Assembly (NCBI GenBank): GCA_030632765.1
Contig: DAOVUC010000134.1
Span: 1 to 5,381 of the forward strand
DNA length: 5,381 bases
Origin: Candidatus Dadabacteria bacterium
GTDB taxonomy: Bacteria; Desulfobacterota_D; UBA1144; Nemesobacterales; UBA2774
Direction of reading: 5' to 3'
The notes beneath the pieces are model-generated. The model searched no databases. It saw only the letters and a program-made list of their open reading frames with translations, and had not been told where the DNA came from. Below are positions 1-5,381 of this stretch, one piece after another (the stretch's first letter is position 1; every line of letters begins with the position of its first letter). Made by a program: the position numbers and the translations under genes.

Positions 1-1089
1 ACCGTCTTTGGTTACATTCCATGTCATGAAATCAGTGGCTAGGTCTAACGGACCCGAGTATGTTTCCCGAATAGCCGAGTGGACAGCTAGAGATGTATCG
101 AAATCATTTTGGAAGTGATAACAAACCGCTTTTACAGGCTTTGTCATTTCCATCAATTTTCCGAAAGCCTGAGCCGCTGTATGCCCCTGAGTTCCTACAA
201 ACACCGCTTCCTGAGGTGAAAAACCATAGCGAGACATCATCATTTCCGGCGGAATGAAACATTCATGTATGGCTAGATTAGCACCTTTAGCATACTTGCT
301 CCACCATTTTGTAGGCAGGGAGTCGCTTGAAAACGCGAACATCATCCCATTCCATTCTAAAATGAAGCTAACTGCCTGCTCGCCATGAATAGCCGGCATA
401 GTTCTAATCTGAACACCGTTTTCATCGTATATAACATTATTAGGTGCAGTCCAATCAAATTCATTAACCTCGAGCTTAAGTCCTCTAGGATCAACTGCGG
501 CTCCTCTGGTAGCTGCTTCCCATGCCCACATTTTCTGCATATGATCAGCCCATGATTTTGTTCCCCAACCGGGCTTTATTCCACTAGGTCCCCATACGCG
601 AACAGGCGTAAGGCGGTTATTAACAGGTCCTAAGAAATAAAATGCGGGGAAATCCCCGGCGTGATCCAAATGCAGATGACCTAGAAATACTTTGTTCAAC
701 TGGTCAAGCGGAATGCCAAGGGCCATAATCCTTTCAAAAGAACCCTCACCCATATCGAATATGAATTTATCACCGTTACCAAGCTCCACCACATAACACG
801 CTGCCGCCTGCTTGAGACGCGGTTGAGGCATTCCGGTACCACACGCTATTACGCGCATCTCATCCGGTCCGAGCGTTTCCGTACCGGGATAATATACTTC
901 ATGTTGTGGGTAAGGTTTTGTAGAAGACCACTTCTTAGGGCCGTCCTGCGCGGCAAGAGCCTCTTGGTTATCTAATGCTGATAAAGTACTTTTGGTAACC
1001 TCAGCAACATTAACATTGCCCTTACCAATAACAAAACCTAACACAGTTAAAGCAACCGCAGCAAAAACAAATAAAATATATAATCTCAT
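1..1089 (-). CDS. Membrane-anchored MBL-fold metallo-hydrolase, GntH-like (3' end cut by window edge)
   Basis: I translated 363 residues from the ATG at 1089 with no stop before the left edge, so the C-terminus is missing. The fold is a metallo-beta-lactamase of the tRNase Z-like branch. The metal motif HLHLDH lies at residues 138-143 (H138, H140, D142, H143), preceded by a glycine-rich strand around 81-88. Later ligand-type motifs are IHGEQ (H235), FSSDS (D256), IHECF (H275) and GHTAAQ (H303), in the usual order for a two-metal hydrolase. Residues 4-22 are hydrophobic after an MR start, so the enzyme is probably exported or anchored by one helix, with the catalytic domain in the periplasm. 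From memory the sequence resembles proteins annotated as 'guanitoxin biosynthesis MBL fold metallo-hydrolase GntH'. No other guanitoxin gene is visible, so the substrate is unknown and that label should not be read as a toxin pathway. The start is well supported by GGAGG six bases upstream. The gene is divergent from the ABC operon. Confidence 0.9.
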   Translation of the reverse strand, partial: MRLYILFVFAAVALTVLGFVIGKGNVNVAEVTKSTLSALDNQEALAAQDGPKKWSSTKPYPQHEVYYPGTETLGPDEMRVIACGTGMPQPRLKQAAACYVVELGNGDKFIFDMGEGSFERIMALGIPLDQLNKVFLGHLHLDHAGDFPAFYFLGPVNNRLTPVRVWGPSGIKPGWGTKSWADHMQKMWAWEAATRGAAVDPRGLKLEVNEFDWTAPNNVIYDENGVQIRTMPAIHGEQAVSFILEWNGMMFAFSSDSLPTKWWSKYAKGANLAIHECFIPPEMMMSRYGFSPQEAVFVGTQGHTAAQAFGKLMEMTKPVKAVCYHFQNDFDTSLAVHSAIRETYSGPLDLATDFMTWNVTKDG

Positions 1090-1095
1090 TTGATT

Positions 1096-1100
1096 CCTCC
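1096..1100 (-). promoter_or_regulatory. Shine-Dalgarno site of the MBL-fold gene
   Basis: The minus strand reads GGAGG followed by six bases and then ATG at 1089. This is a near-ideal ribosome binding site and fixes the start of the metallo-hydrolase. None of the three plus-strand genes has a comparable site. Confidence 0.85.
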
Positions 1101-1127
1101 AATGTGTTTGTTTTTAATTTCGACTAA

Positions 1128-1143
1128 GTGATAATACTATAAC
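1128..1143 (-). promoter_or_regulatory. Possible operator/-10 region of the MBL gene (imperfect palindrome)
   Basis: GTGATAATACTATAAC matches its own reverse complement at 12 of 16 positions. On the minus strand it contains TATAGT (1141 to 1136), one mismatch from the -10 consensus and about 47 bases ahead of the MBL start codon. A TTGATG further upstream is about 20 bases away, which is a poor spacing for a -35. The 10-bp palindrome CTTAATTAAG abuts it at 1143-1152. The overlap of a palindrome with a possible -10 would suit repression, but the AT-rich composition makes chance a real alternative. Confidence 0.25.
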
Positions 1144-1275
1144 TTAATTAAGCTATGACTACATCAAAAAACGGCAATTATTAAGTTTGTTATAATAATT
1201 CCTCTCTACTTAAGGGATTGAAAATTTAGCACTTAGAACAGAAAAATATGTGAGACGGATTAATCTGGGATAGTT

Positions 1276-1293
1276 TATACTATTAATAGTATA
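1276..1293. promoter_or_regulatory. 18-bp perfect palindrome, candidate operator of the ABC operon
   Basis: TATACTATTAATAGTATA is exactly its own reverse complement. With one mismatched pair (1275/1294) the symmetry extends to 24 bases, 1273-1296, with 11 of 12 pairs matching. It lies about 98 bases ahead of the preferred start codon of the first operon gene. Size and symmetry fit the site of a dimeric regulator. Its left half, TATACT, could itself serve as a -10 element. The sequence does not match well any Fur, Zur or LexA consensus I know, so the regulator is unassigned. Confidence 0.5.
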
Positions 1294-1342
1294 TACATAC
1301 AAGCACTCACTATACTGATTTGCTTTGTATATATAATTCTAC

Positions 1343-1358
1343 TCTTAGGCGGCTAAGA
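1343..1358 (+). other. Small hairpin in the presumed leader of the operon
   Basis: TCTTAG, loop GCGG, CTAAGA form a 6-bp stem with a four-base loop, ending 33 bases before the preferred ATG at 1392. No T-run follows, so it is not an intrinsic terminator. It could be a leader structure affecting translation or stability, or chance. If translation began at the upstream TTG at 1320 it would lie in coding sequence. Confidence 0.25.
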
Positions 1359-1391
1359 ATTATTCTATACAATTTAAAATTAAATGTGCTA

Positions 1392-3155
1392 ATGAGAATT
1401 GATCGACTAATACTATTAACAGTTGTAGTTGTTTTCATATCAATGCCCCGAAATTCCGAAGCGGACTGGATCAATTTCACGGGTGCGGAGCTTAGCTCTA
1501 CAATAGCTGAAGTCTATGTTGAAGAAGATAAGATCATAGTCGTTCTCGAGATAGGAGATAGGGATAAGGAGGCGTTTGCGGATCTGATATCAGATCCGGG
1601 TGAAAGCGCAGATAAAGATGCACTGGAGCGTAGAAAACGTTTCTTTAAAGAGGGGTTTGTTATTTTAGCTGACGGAAAGCCTCTAAATGGAGATGCTAAG
1701 TTGGTAGAAGTGAGGGAAAGGGTTCAAAGACCCTCTAGGTACAATAAACCGCCCGGTGGGCAAAAGCCGAGTAAGTATGTAACCTACGTCGAGATTGAAT
1801 ATCCGCTTACTAACAAACCCGAGACCTTGGTAATCAACCCTCCTTTAGACGAAAAAGGATATACTAATGCTAGCATCGGATTCGTTGTTTATCATAAATC
1901 TATCCCGGTAATTGACTTCCGTTTTTTGGCCCCCGGCGCTGAATTAAAACTAAACTGGAAAGACCCCTGGTACTCAAAATTCGATAATCCGAATCTAAAG
2001 AGGCATCACAGCTCGTCATTGATGTCGTTCCTTTATATAGAGCCATTTGAGGTCAGACACGAAATACTGGTTAGGCTTAAAGATATGGAAAATTGGCTGG
2101 ATCTGGGATTTAAGGACGATGATATGCTCGGCCCTGATCAAAAGAAGATTATAGAGACCGAACTGACTGAATTTTTCCTAGGTCACAACATTGTAGATAT
2201 TGATGGAAAAATAGTTAAACCTATCATCGACAGAGTCCAATTCGTAAAACCTAATCTTACCGGAATACAGGTTCTAGAGGAGTCTGAAGAAGTCGAGTAT
2301 CTTTCCGCTATTGTCGGAATCATCCTTGCATACCCGGTGGCCGGCATGCCTCAGCAGGTAACGGTGGATTGGGATATGTTCAGCGATAAGATTCAAAGAA
2401 TCCCGGCTAACATGATAGACCCTGCAGGACCTTTCCCGTACTACCTGTCCCCTGACGACAATGTTCTTACATGGAACAACTATCTTAAGAATTTCAGCAT
2501 GCCTGAGATTTTCGAATTAAATGTTCAGGACTCGATGAGAAACATAAACATACCTGTTGGAACCGCGGCTTCTCTTATCTTTTTCATCGCAATCGCCTGG
2601 CAGATAAGGGTCAGAAATAATAAAGGTGAAAAATCCAAGCTACCTTACATTCTATTGGTTATTACACTGGTCGCTGGTATCGCGCTTTATCCGTTCTTTA
2701 GAATTTCCGTGACCGAACATCTGCCGACCACGATGGTACTAAATAAAGAGCAATCGACGTTTATTCTCCAGAATCTGCTGAAGAACGTGTACCGTTCTTT
2801 TGATTTTAAGGATGAAGGAGATGTTTACGACAAGCTTGCCCTCAGCTTGGACAGTGATCTGCTGAGCGACGTATATCTGCAGACCAGAAAGGGGATGGAA
2901 ATTGAGAATCAGGGCGGTGCACGCGCGAGAGTTAAGGATGTGAAAATTATCGAAGCTACGAGCGAGTCTTTGCCTGATGAGCTGGGGTTGAAATTTCATA
3001 GTGTATGGAACGTTTCAGGCACTGTTGAGCACTGGGGGCACAAGCATGACCGTGTAAACCAGTACGAGGCGAAAATCACTGTAAAGCCTGTTGACGGCTC
3101 ATGGAAAATCACGAATATAGACCTAATTGAAGAGAAGCGTGTTCAGCCGATATGA
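1392..3155 (+). CDS. Exported two-TM protein of unnamed family, partner of the ABC transporter
   Basis: I do not recognise a named family. From the ATG at 1392 the product is 587 residues. Residues 1-24 look like a signal peptide: MRIDR, a hydrophobic stretch 6-17, and a cleavage-like S-E-A before D25. Residues 25-385 form a large soluble domain, followed by TM helices at about 389-405 and 417-436. The loop between them (RVRNNKGEKSK) is basic and so should be cytoplasmic, which leaves both the large domain and the C-terminal domain (441-587) in the periplasm. The C-terminal domain carries a histidine cluster HWGHKH (H547, H550, H552) and may be NTF2-like (inference). The frame is open back to a TTG at 1320, but that start would put 24 residues ahead of the signal peptide and has no ribosome site, so I prefer 1392, which also lacks a strong one. 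The stop overlaps the ATPase start, so the two are probably translationally coupled. From general memory, similar proteins occur next to FtsX-type ABC genes in other bacteria. Its role may be substrate or metal recognition for the permease. Confidence 0.75.
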   Translation: MRIDRLILLTVVVVFISMPRNSEADWINFTGAELSSTIAEVYVEEDKIIVVLEIGDRDKEAFADLISDPGESADKDALERRKRFFKEGFVILADGKPLNGDAKLVEVRERVQRPSRYNKPPGGQKPSKYVTYVEIEYPLTNKPETLVINPPLDEKGYTNASIGFVVYHKSIPVIDFRFLAPGAELKLNWKDPWYSKFDNPNLKRHHSSSLMSFLYIEPFEVRHEILVRLKDMENWLDLGFKDDDMLGPDQKKIIETELTEFFLGHNIVDIDGKIVKPIIDRVQFVKPNLTGIQVLEESEEVEYLSAIVGIILAYPVAGMPQQVTVDWDMFSDKIQRIPANMIDPAGPFPYYLSPDDNVLTWNNYLKNFSMPEIFELNVQDSMRNINIPVGTAASLIFFIAIAWQIRVRNNKGEKSKLPYILLVITLVAGIALYPFFRISVTEHLPTTMVLNKEQSTFILQNLLKNVYRSFDFKDEGDVYDKLALSLDSDLLSDVYLQTRKGMEIENQGGARARVKDVKIIEATSESLPDELGLKFHSVWNVSGTVEHWGHKHDRVNQYEAKITVKPVDGSWKITNIDLIEEKRVQPI

Positions 3156-3808
3156 TAAAGATAAGAGAGCTTTACTTTGAGTATTCAAGGAACGACTTTA
3201 AGTTAAGCATACCTGAGCTCGATATAAAAGGCGGCTCAAAAGCCGCTGTAATAGGGCCGAGCGGCTACGGGAAAACAACGTTTCTTAACCTTCTTTCCGG
3301 TATAAACACTCCTCAAAAGGGTGAAATTGAGATTGATAGCCGAAATATAGGATCGCTTGGCGACTCCGAGCGCAGGAGCTTCCGTATCTCCAAGATCGGA
3401 TTCGTGTTTCAGAACTTTGAGCTGGTCGAGTACCTGACGATACTTGATAATATCCTCCTTCCCTACCGCATAAACCCCTCTCTCAAGTTGACAGGTGAGG
3501 TAAGGTCACGCGCACGGGAGCTGGCCGAAAAAATGGGGCTGAGCGATAAGCTTAAACGAAATGTAACAAAACTCTCGCAGGGGGAGATGCAGAGGGTCGC
3601 CATATGCAGAGCGCTTGTGACTGGGCCAAGACTTCTGCTCGCCGATGAGCCGACAGGAAACCTCGACCCAAAAAATAAGGAGCTCACGATTAAGACGCTT
3701 TTCGATTACGCAGAGCAAAATGAAAGTACTCTGGTTACGGTCACGCACGACCATAGCCTGCTAGGCGGGTTCGACAGCGTTATAGATTTGGAGTCATACG
3801 GTAAATGA
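3152..3808 (+). CDS. ABC transporter ATP-binding protein, LolD/MacB/FtsE type
   Basis: This 218-residue protein is a complete, single nucleotide-binding domain of the usual length for LolD. In order it has Walker A GPSGYGKTT (35-43), Q-loop Q87 in VFQNFEL, signature LSQGE (141-145, followed by MQR), Walker B LLLADEP (161-167, D165 and catalytic E166), D-loop GNLD (169-172) and switch histidine H199 in THD. All catalytic elements are present, so it should be active. Departures from the common consensus are Y39 and T42 in Walker A and QGE instead of GGQ in the signature, all tolerated in this subfamily. It should sit on the cytoplasmic face as a dimer and power the permease encoded next. The start overlaps the preceding stop by four bases (ATGA) with no good Shine-Dalgarno site, which suggests translational coupling. 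The exact substrate cannot be read from this subunit; lipoprotein release, macrolide export and peptidoglycan control are all known for relatives. Confidence 0.93.
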   Translation: MIKIRELYFEYSRNDFKLSIPELDIKGGSKAAVIGPSGYGKTTFLNLLSGINTPQKGEIEIDSRNIGSLGDSERRSFRISKIGFVFQNFELVEYLTILDNILLPYRINPSLKLTGEVRSRARELAEKMGLSDKLKRNVTKLSQGEMQRVAICRALVTGPRLLLADEPTGNLDPKNKELTIKTLFDYAEQNESTLVTVTHDHSLLGGFDSVIDLESYGK

Positions 3809-3811
3809 AAA

Positions 3812-4990
3812 ATGCTTCATAGCTTATACCTCACATGGCGTTACATCCTTCACAATAGGATTAAGACCATCATCATGGTGACATCGGTAACTGTAATAAT
3901 CTACCTCCCCATAGGGCTTAATATCCTTGTAAATGAGAGTGAAGAGCAATTGATGGAAAGGGCATCATCGACTCCGTTAATTGTAGGAGCAAAGGGTAGT
4001 TCTCTCGACCTAGTAATAAACACTCTATATTTCGAACCTGCGGATTTCGATGAACTTACAATGCTTGCTGTTGATAAGATTTACGAGACCGGATTTGCGG
4101 TCCCAATCCCGATGTTTATAAAATTTAAGGCGCGCAGTTTCCCGATCGTTGGAACCTCAATAGAGTACATCTATTTCAGGGGTCTTGAGATCGAAAGGGG
4201 CGAGAGCCTGGCTGTCTTGGGCGACTGTATTATAGGCTCTGAAGTTTCGGAAAAGCTGGGTTTAAACCCTGGGGACACAATAATATCCTCCCCTGAAAAC
4301 ATACTCGATATCGCTGGTATTTATCCGCTAAAGATGAATATCGTGGGGGTGCTTAAGGAGTCACACAGCCCGGATGACAGGGCCATATTTACAGACATAA
4401 AGACCGCCTGGGTAATCGAAGGACTAGGGCACGGACACGAGAACCTGGCTAAATCTGAAGACAACAGTGTGCTTCTTGGTGTGGACGGGAATAATTACAT
4501 AGCGAACGCTAAACTTTTTCAATACAATACGATCTCAGCAGAAAATGTTGACGAATTCCACTTTCACGGCGAGCAAGCGGGTTTCCCTATCACAGCTGTA
4601 ATTGTAATCCCCAACAGTGATAAGGACGAGGCCCTTCTTATGGGGAGGTATATTTCGAAGGATGAGACATCACAAATAGTAAAGCCCGATAAAGCGATAA
4701 AAAACCTTCTCGCGAGTATATTCAAGATTAAAGGGCTCCTTGACTCGGTCTTTTCGATTGTCGCTATTTCCACCATACTACTCCTTGGACTCGTGGTCAT
4801 GCTGTCTCTCCGACTGAGAAGTAGGGAGATTCAGACCATGTATAGGATAGGGTCAAGCAGGTTTAAAATAGCCGAGCTTTTGGTTTTTGAAATCGGAATC
4901 ATATTTTTAATGAGTTTAGTTTTTTCAGCAATTCTATTAACTGCAACTATAAGATATGTAACTGAATTTATTAGAATTTTCATAGCATAG
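3812..4990 (+). CDS. FtsX/MacB-like ABC transporter permease with His-rich periplasmic domain
   Basis: This 392-residue membrane protein has one N-terminal helix (about 19-40), a long periplasmic domain (about 41-310) like the MacB core domain, and two C-terminal helices (about 313-333 and 356-380). The helices are joined by REIQTMYRIGSSRFKI (338-353), the typical cytoplasmic coupling segment of FtsX-type permeases. The motif VGAKGSSLDL just after TM1 recalls permeases of the Pseudomonas PA4064-PA4065 type (memory, not searched), which are linked to zinc-responsive loci. The periplasmic part has two histidine clusters, GHGHE (H207, H209) and FHFHGE (H250, H252). A fourth helix, present in MacB, LolC and FtsX, is not seen: the protein stops soon after TM3 with a short amphipathic tail. 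This may be normal for the subfamily or a truncation. It starts three bases after the ATPase stop and no strong ribosome site is seen. The last 110 or so bases are more AT-rich than the rest. Two subunits with the ATPase dimer should form the complex. Confidence 0.88.
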   Translation: MLHSLYLTWRYILHNRIKTIIMVTSVTVIIYLPIGLNILVNESEEQLMERASSTPLIVGAKGSSLDLVINTLYFEPADFDELTMLAVDKIYETGFAVPIPMFIKFKARSFPIVGTSIEYIYFRGLEIERGESLAVLGDCIIGSEVSEKLGLNPGDTIISSPENILDIAGIYPLKMNIVGVLKESHSPDDRAIFTDIKTAWVIEGLGHGHENLAKSEDNSVLLGVDGNNYIANAKLFQYNTISAENVDEFHFHGEQAGFPITAVIVIPNSDKDEALLMGRYISKDETSQIVKPDKAIKNLLASIFKIKGLLDSVFSIVAISTILLLGLVVMLSLRLRSREIQTMYRIGSSRFKIAELLVFEIGIIFLMSLVFSAILLTATIRYVTEFIRIFIA

Positions 4991-5128
4991 TCTATATAAA
5001 GATTAGGTAAGCACTGTAATAATAAAGACCTCTATTAAGATCCTAAGGTAATTAATTGCTTGCGACGCCTCAGAGAACAAATTTTTATTTTTGCAAAATT
5101 CGGATAGACAGTCTTTCTCCATATATAC
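4991..5128. other. AT-rich spacer, no gene or terminator recognised
   Basis: Between the permease stop and the transposase remnant I see no open frame with a start signal and no stem followed by a T-run that would act as an intrinsic terminator. The T-rich stretch near 5080-5095 lacks a stable GC stem in front of it. Termination of the operon may be Rho-dependent or lie elsewhere. Confidence 0.5.
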
Positions 5129-5349
5129 TCAGTCTCTGTGAGTCATAACCTTTGTCATATCTAATCCCCACCACTGATTGGATTTGTCAGCTCGGGGTTT
5201 TGGTCTCTCTGATAACCTCTTTGCTATTAGTCTTGTGTTTGGTTTAACAGTAAGGTTATGCTCTCTCATTAACTTGTATACACGTTTTTGTTTACTATTA
5301 ATCCATCCACATATCTCAGATATGCCCATACTCTTCTATAACCCCAGAA
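5129..5349 (-). pseudogene. IS3-family transposase (OrfB) remnant, frameshifted
   Basis: Two adjacent minus-strand frames together read like the HTH_21 and early integrase-core region of an IS3-family OrfB. From 5349 one frame gives FWGYRRVWAYLRY and continues to LIVNK near 5291. The other frame continues with KRVYKLMREHNL, PNTRLIAKR and NQWWGLDMTKVM before a TGA at 5129-5131. The frames join at an A-run (T-run 5285-5289 on the plus strand) that appears one base short, so a single-base deletion explains the break. The first catalytic aspartate (D in WWGLDMT) is kept, but the rest of the DDE core, including the second D and the E, is absent and similarity stops soon after KVM. Upstream of FWGYRR the same frame hits a TAG at 5374-5376, so the N-terminal part is either decayed or beyond recognition. 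I see no terminal inverted repeats. The piece is a non-functional relic. An intact ORF of 66 residues (ATG at 5329) exists, but its first 17 or so residues are out of the ancestral frame, so it is not a real gene. Confidence 0.8.
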
Positions 5350-5381
5350 AGTACAAATAAAAACTATATGGATCTAGTTCT

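Larger units (their letters stand above)
1090..1391. other. Divergent AT-rich intergenic region
   Basis: This stretch of about 300 bases separates the minus-strand MBL gene from the plus-strand ABC operon, so it must hold both promoters. I see no small gene with a ribosome site in it. It contains an imperfect palindrome near the MBL gene, a TATAAT hexamer at 1191-1196 (no good -35 partner seen), an 18-bp perfect palindrome at 1276-1293, further TATACT hexamers at 1276 and 1311, and a short hairpin at 1343-1358. In DNA this AT-rich, -10-like hexamers are expected by chance, so I do not assign a transcription start. Confidence 0.7.

Noticed and set aside
1189..1200. GTTATAATAATT as a Zur-like site
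   Set aside because: Only the left half resembles the Zur consensus and the right half lacks the symmetric partner, so it is not usable as evidence for zinc control.
1320..1391. Upstream extension of the first operon gene to a TTG start at 1320
   Set aside because: It adds 24 residues before a convincing signal peptide, has no ribosome site, and reads through an AT-rich spacer with a hairpin. The frame is simply open there.
2739..2999. Minus-strand open frame of 86 codons
   Set aside because: It is antisense to the C-terminal domain of the first operon gene, with no supporting start signal or recognisable protein.
3463..3754. Two minus-strand open frames antisense to the ABC ATPase
   Set aside because: They are shadows of a clearly real gene with all ABC motifs; neither resembles a known protein.
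4564..4800. Minus-strand open frame of 78 codons
   Set aside because: It is antisense to the permease and has no independent support.
5040..5050. TCCTAAGGTA, shared with the conserved 23S rRNA segment cut by I-CeuI
   Set aside because: Only about ten bases match and the flanks do not resemble 23S rRNA, so this is chance.
5078..5100. T-rich stretch after the operon as an intrinsic terminator
   Set aside because: There is no GC-rich stem ahead of the T-run; the only symmetry is AT-rich and weak.
5178..5360. Plus-strand open frame of 60 codons
   Set aside because: It lies antisense to the IS3 transposase remnant, has no ribosome site, and resembles nothing I know.

Overview
The window looks like bacterial chromosome from a Gram-negative organism. 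The coding parts are of moderate G+C by eye and the spacers are strongly AT-rich. Two proteins carry export or membrane-anchor N-termini, and the ABC system is of the LolD/MacB/FtsX class, which normally works on the periplasmic side of an inner membrane. I cannot place the organism more precisely.

Layout. (1) Positions 1-1089, minus strand: most of an MBL-fold metallo-hydrolase with an N-terminal membrane anchor. It resembles proteins annotated as GntH and is cut by the left edge near its C-terminus. (2) Positions 1090-1391: an AT-rich divergent spacer with an 18-bp perfect palindrome, a second imperfect palindrome close to the MBL gene, and a small hairpin. (3) Positions 1392-4990, plus strand: a tight three-gene operon. 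It encodes an exported two-TM protein of unnamed family, a LolD-like ABC ATPase (4-nt ATGA overlap), and an FtsX/MacB-like permease (3-nt gap). (4) Positions 4991-5128: AT-rich spacer with no recognised gene or terminator. (5) Positions 5129-5349, minus strand: a decayed fragment of an IS3-family transposase with a one-base frameshift.

How the genes fit together. The ATPase and permease should form a type VII (MacB/LolCDE/FtsEX-like) ABC complex, in which ATP hydrolysis in the cytoplasm drives movement of a periplasmic domain rather than classical transport through a channel. The first protein is predicted to place a large domain and a C-terminal domain of about 147 residues in the periplasm, joined by a two-helix hairpin, so it is a good candidate partner of the permease. 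The C-terminal domain of this protein and the periplasmic domain of the permease both carry histidine clusters, which suggests, but does not prove, a link to a transition metal. The palindrome ahead of the operon suggests control by a dimeric repressor. The three-gene module is the most interesting content of the window.
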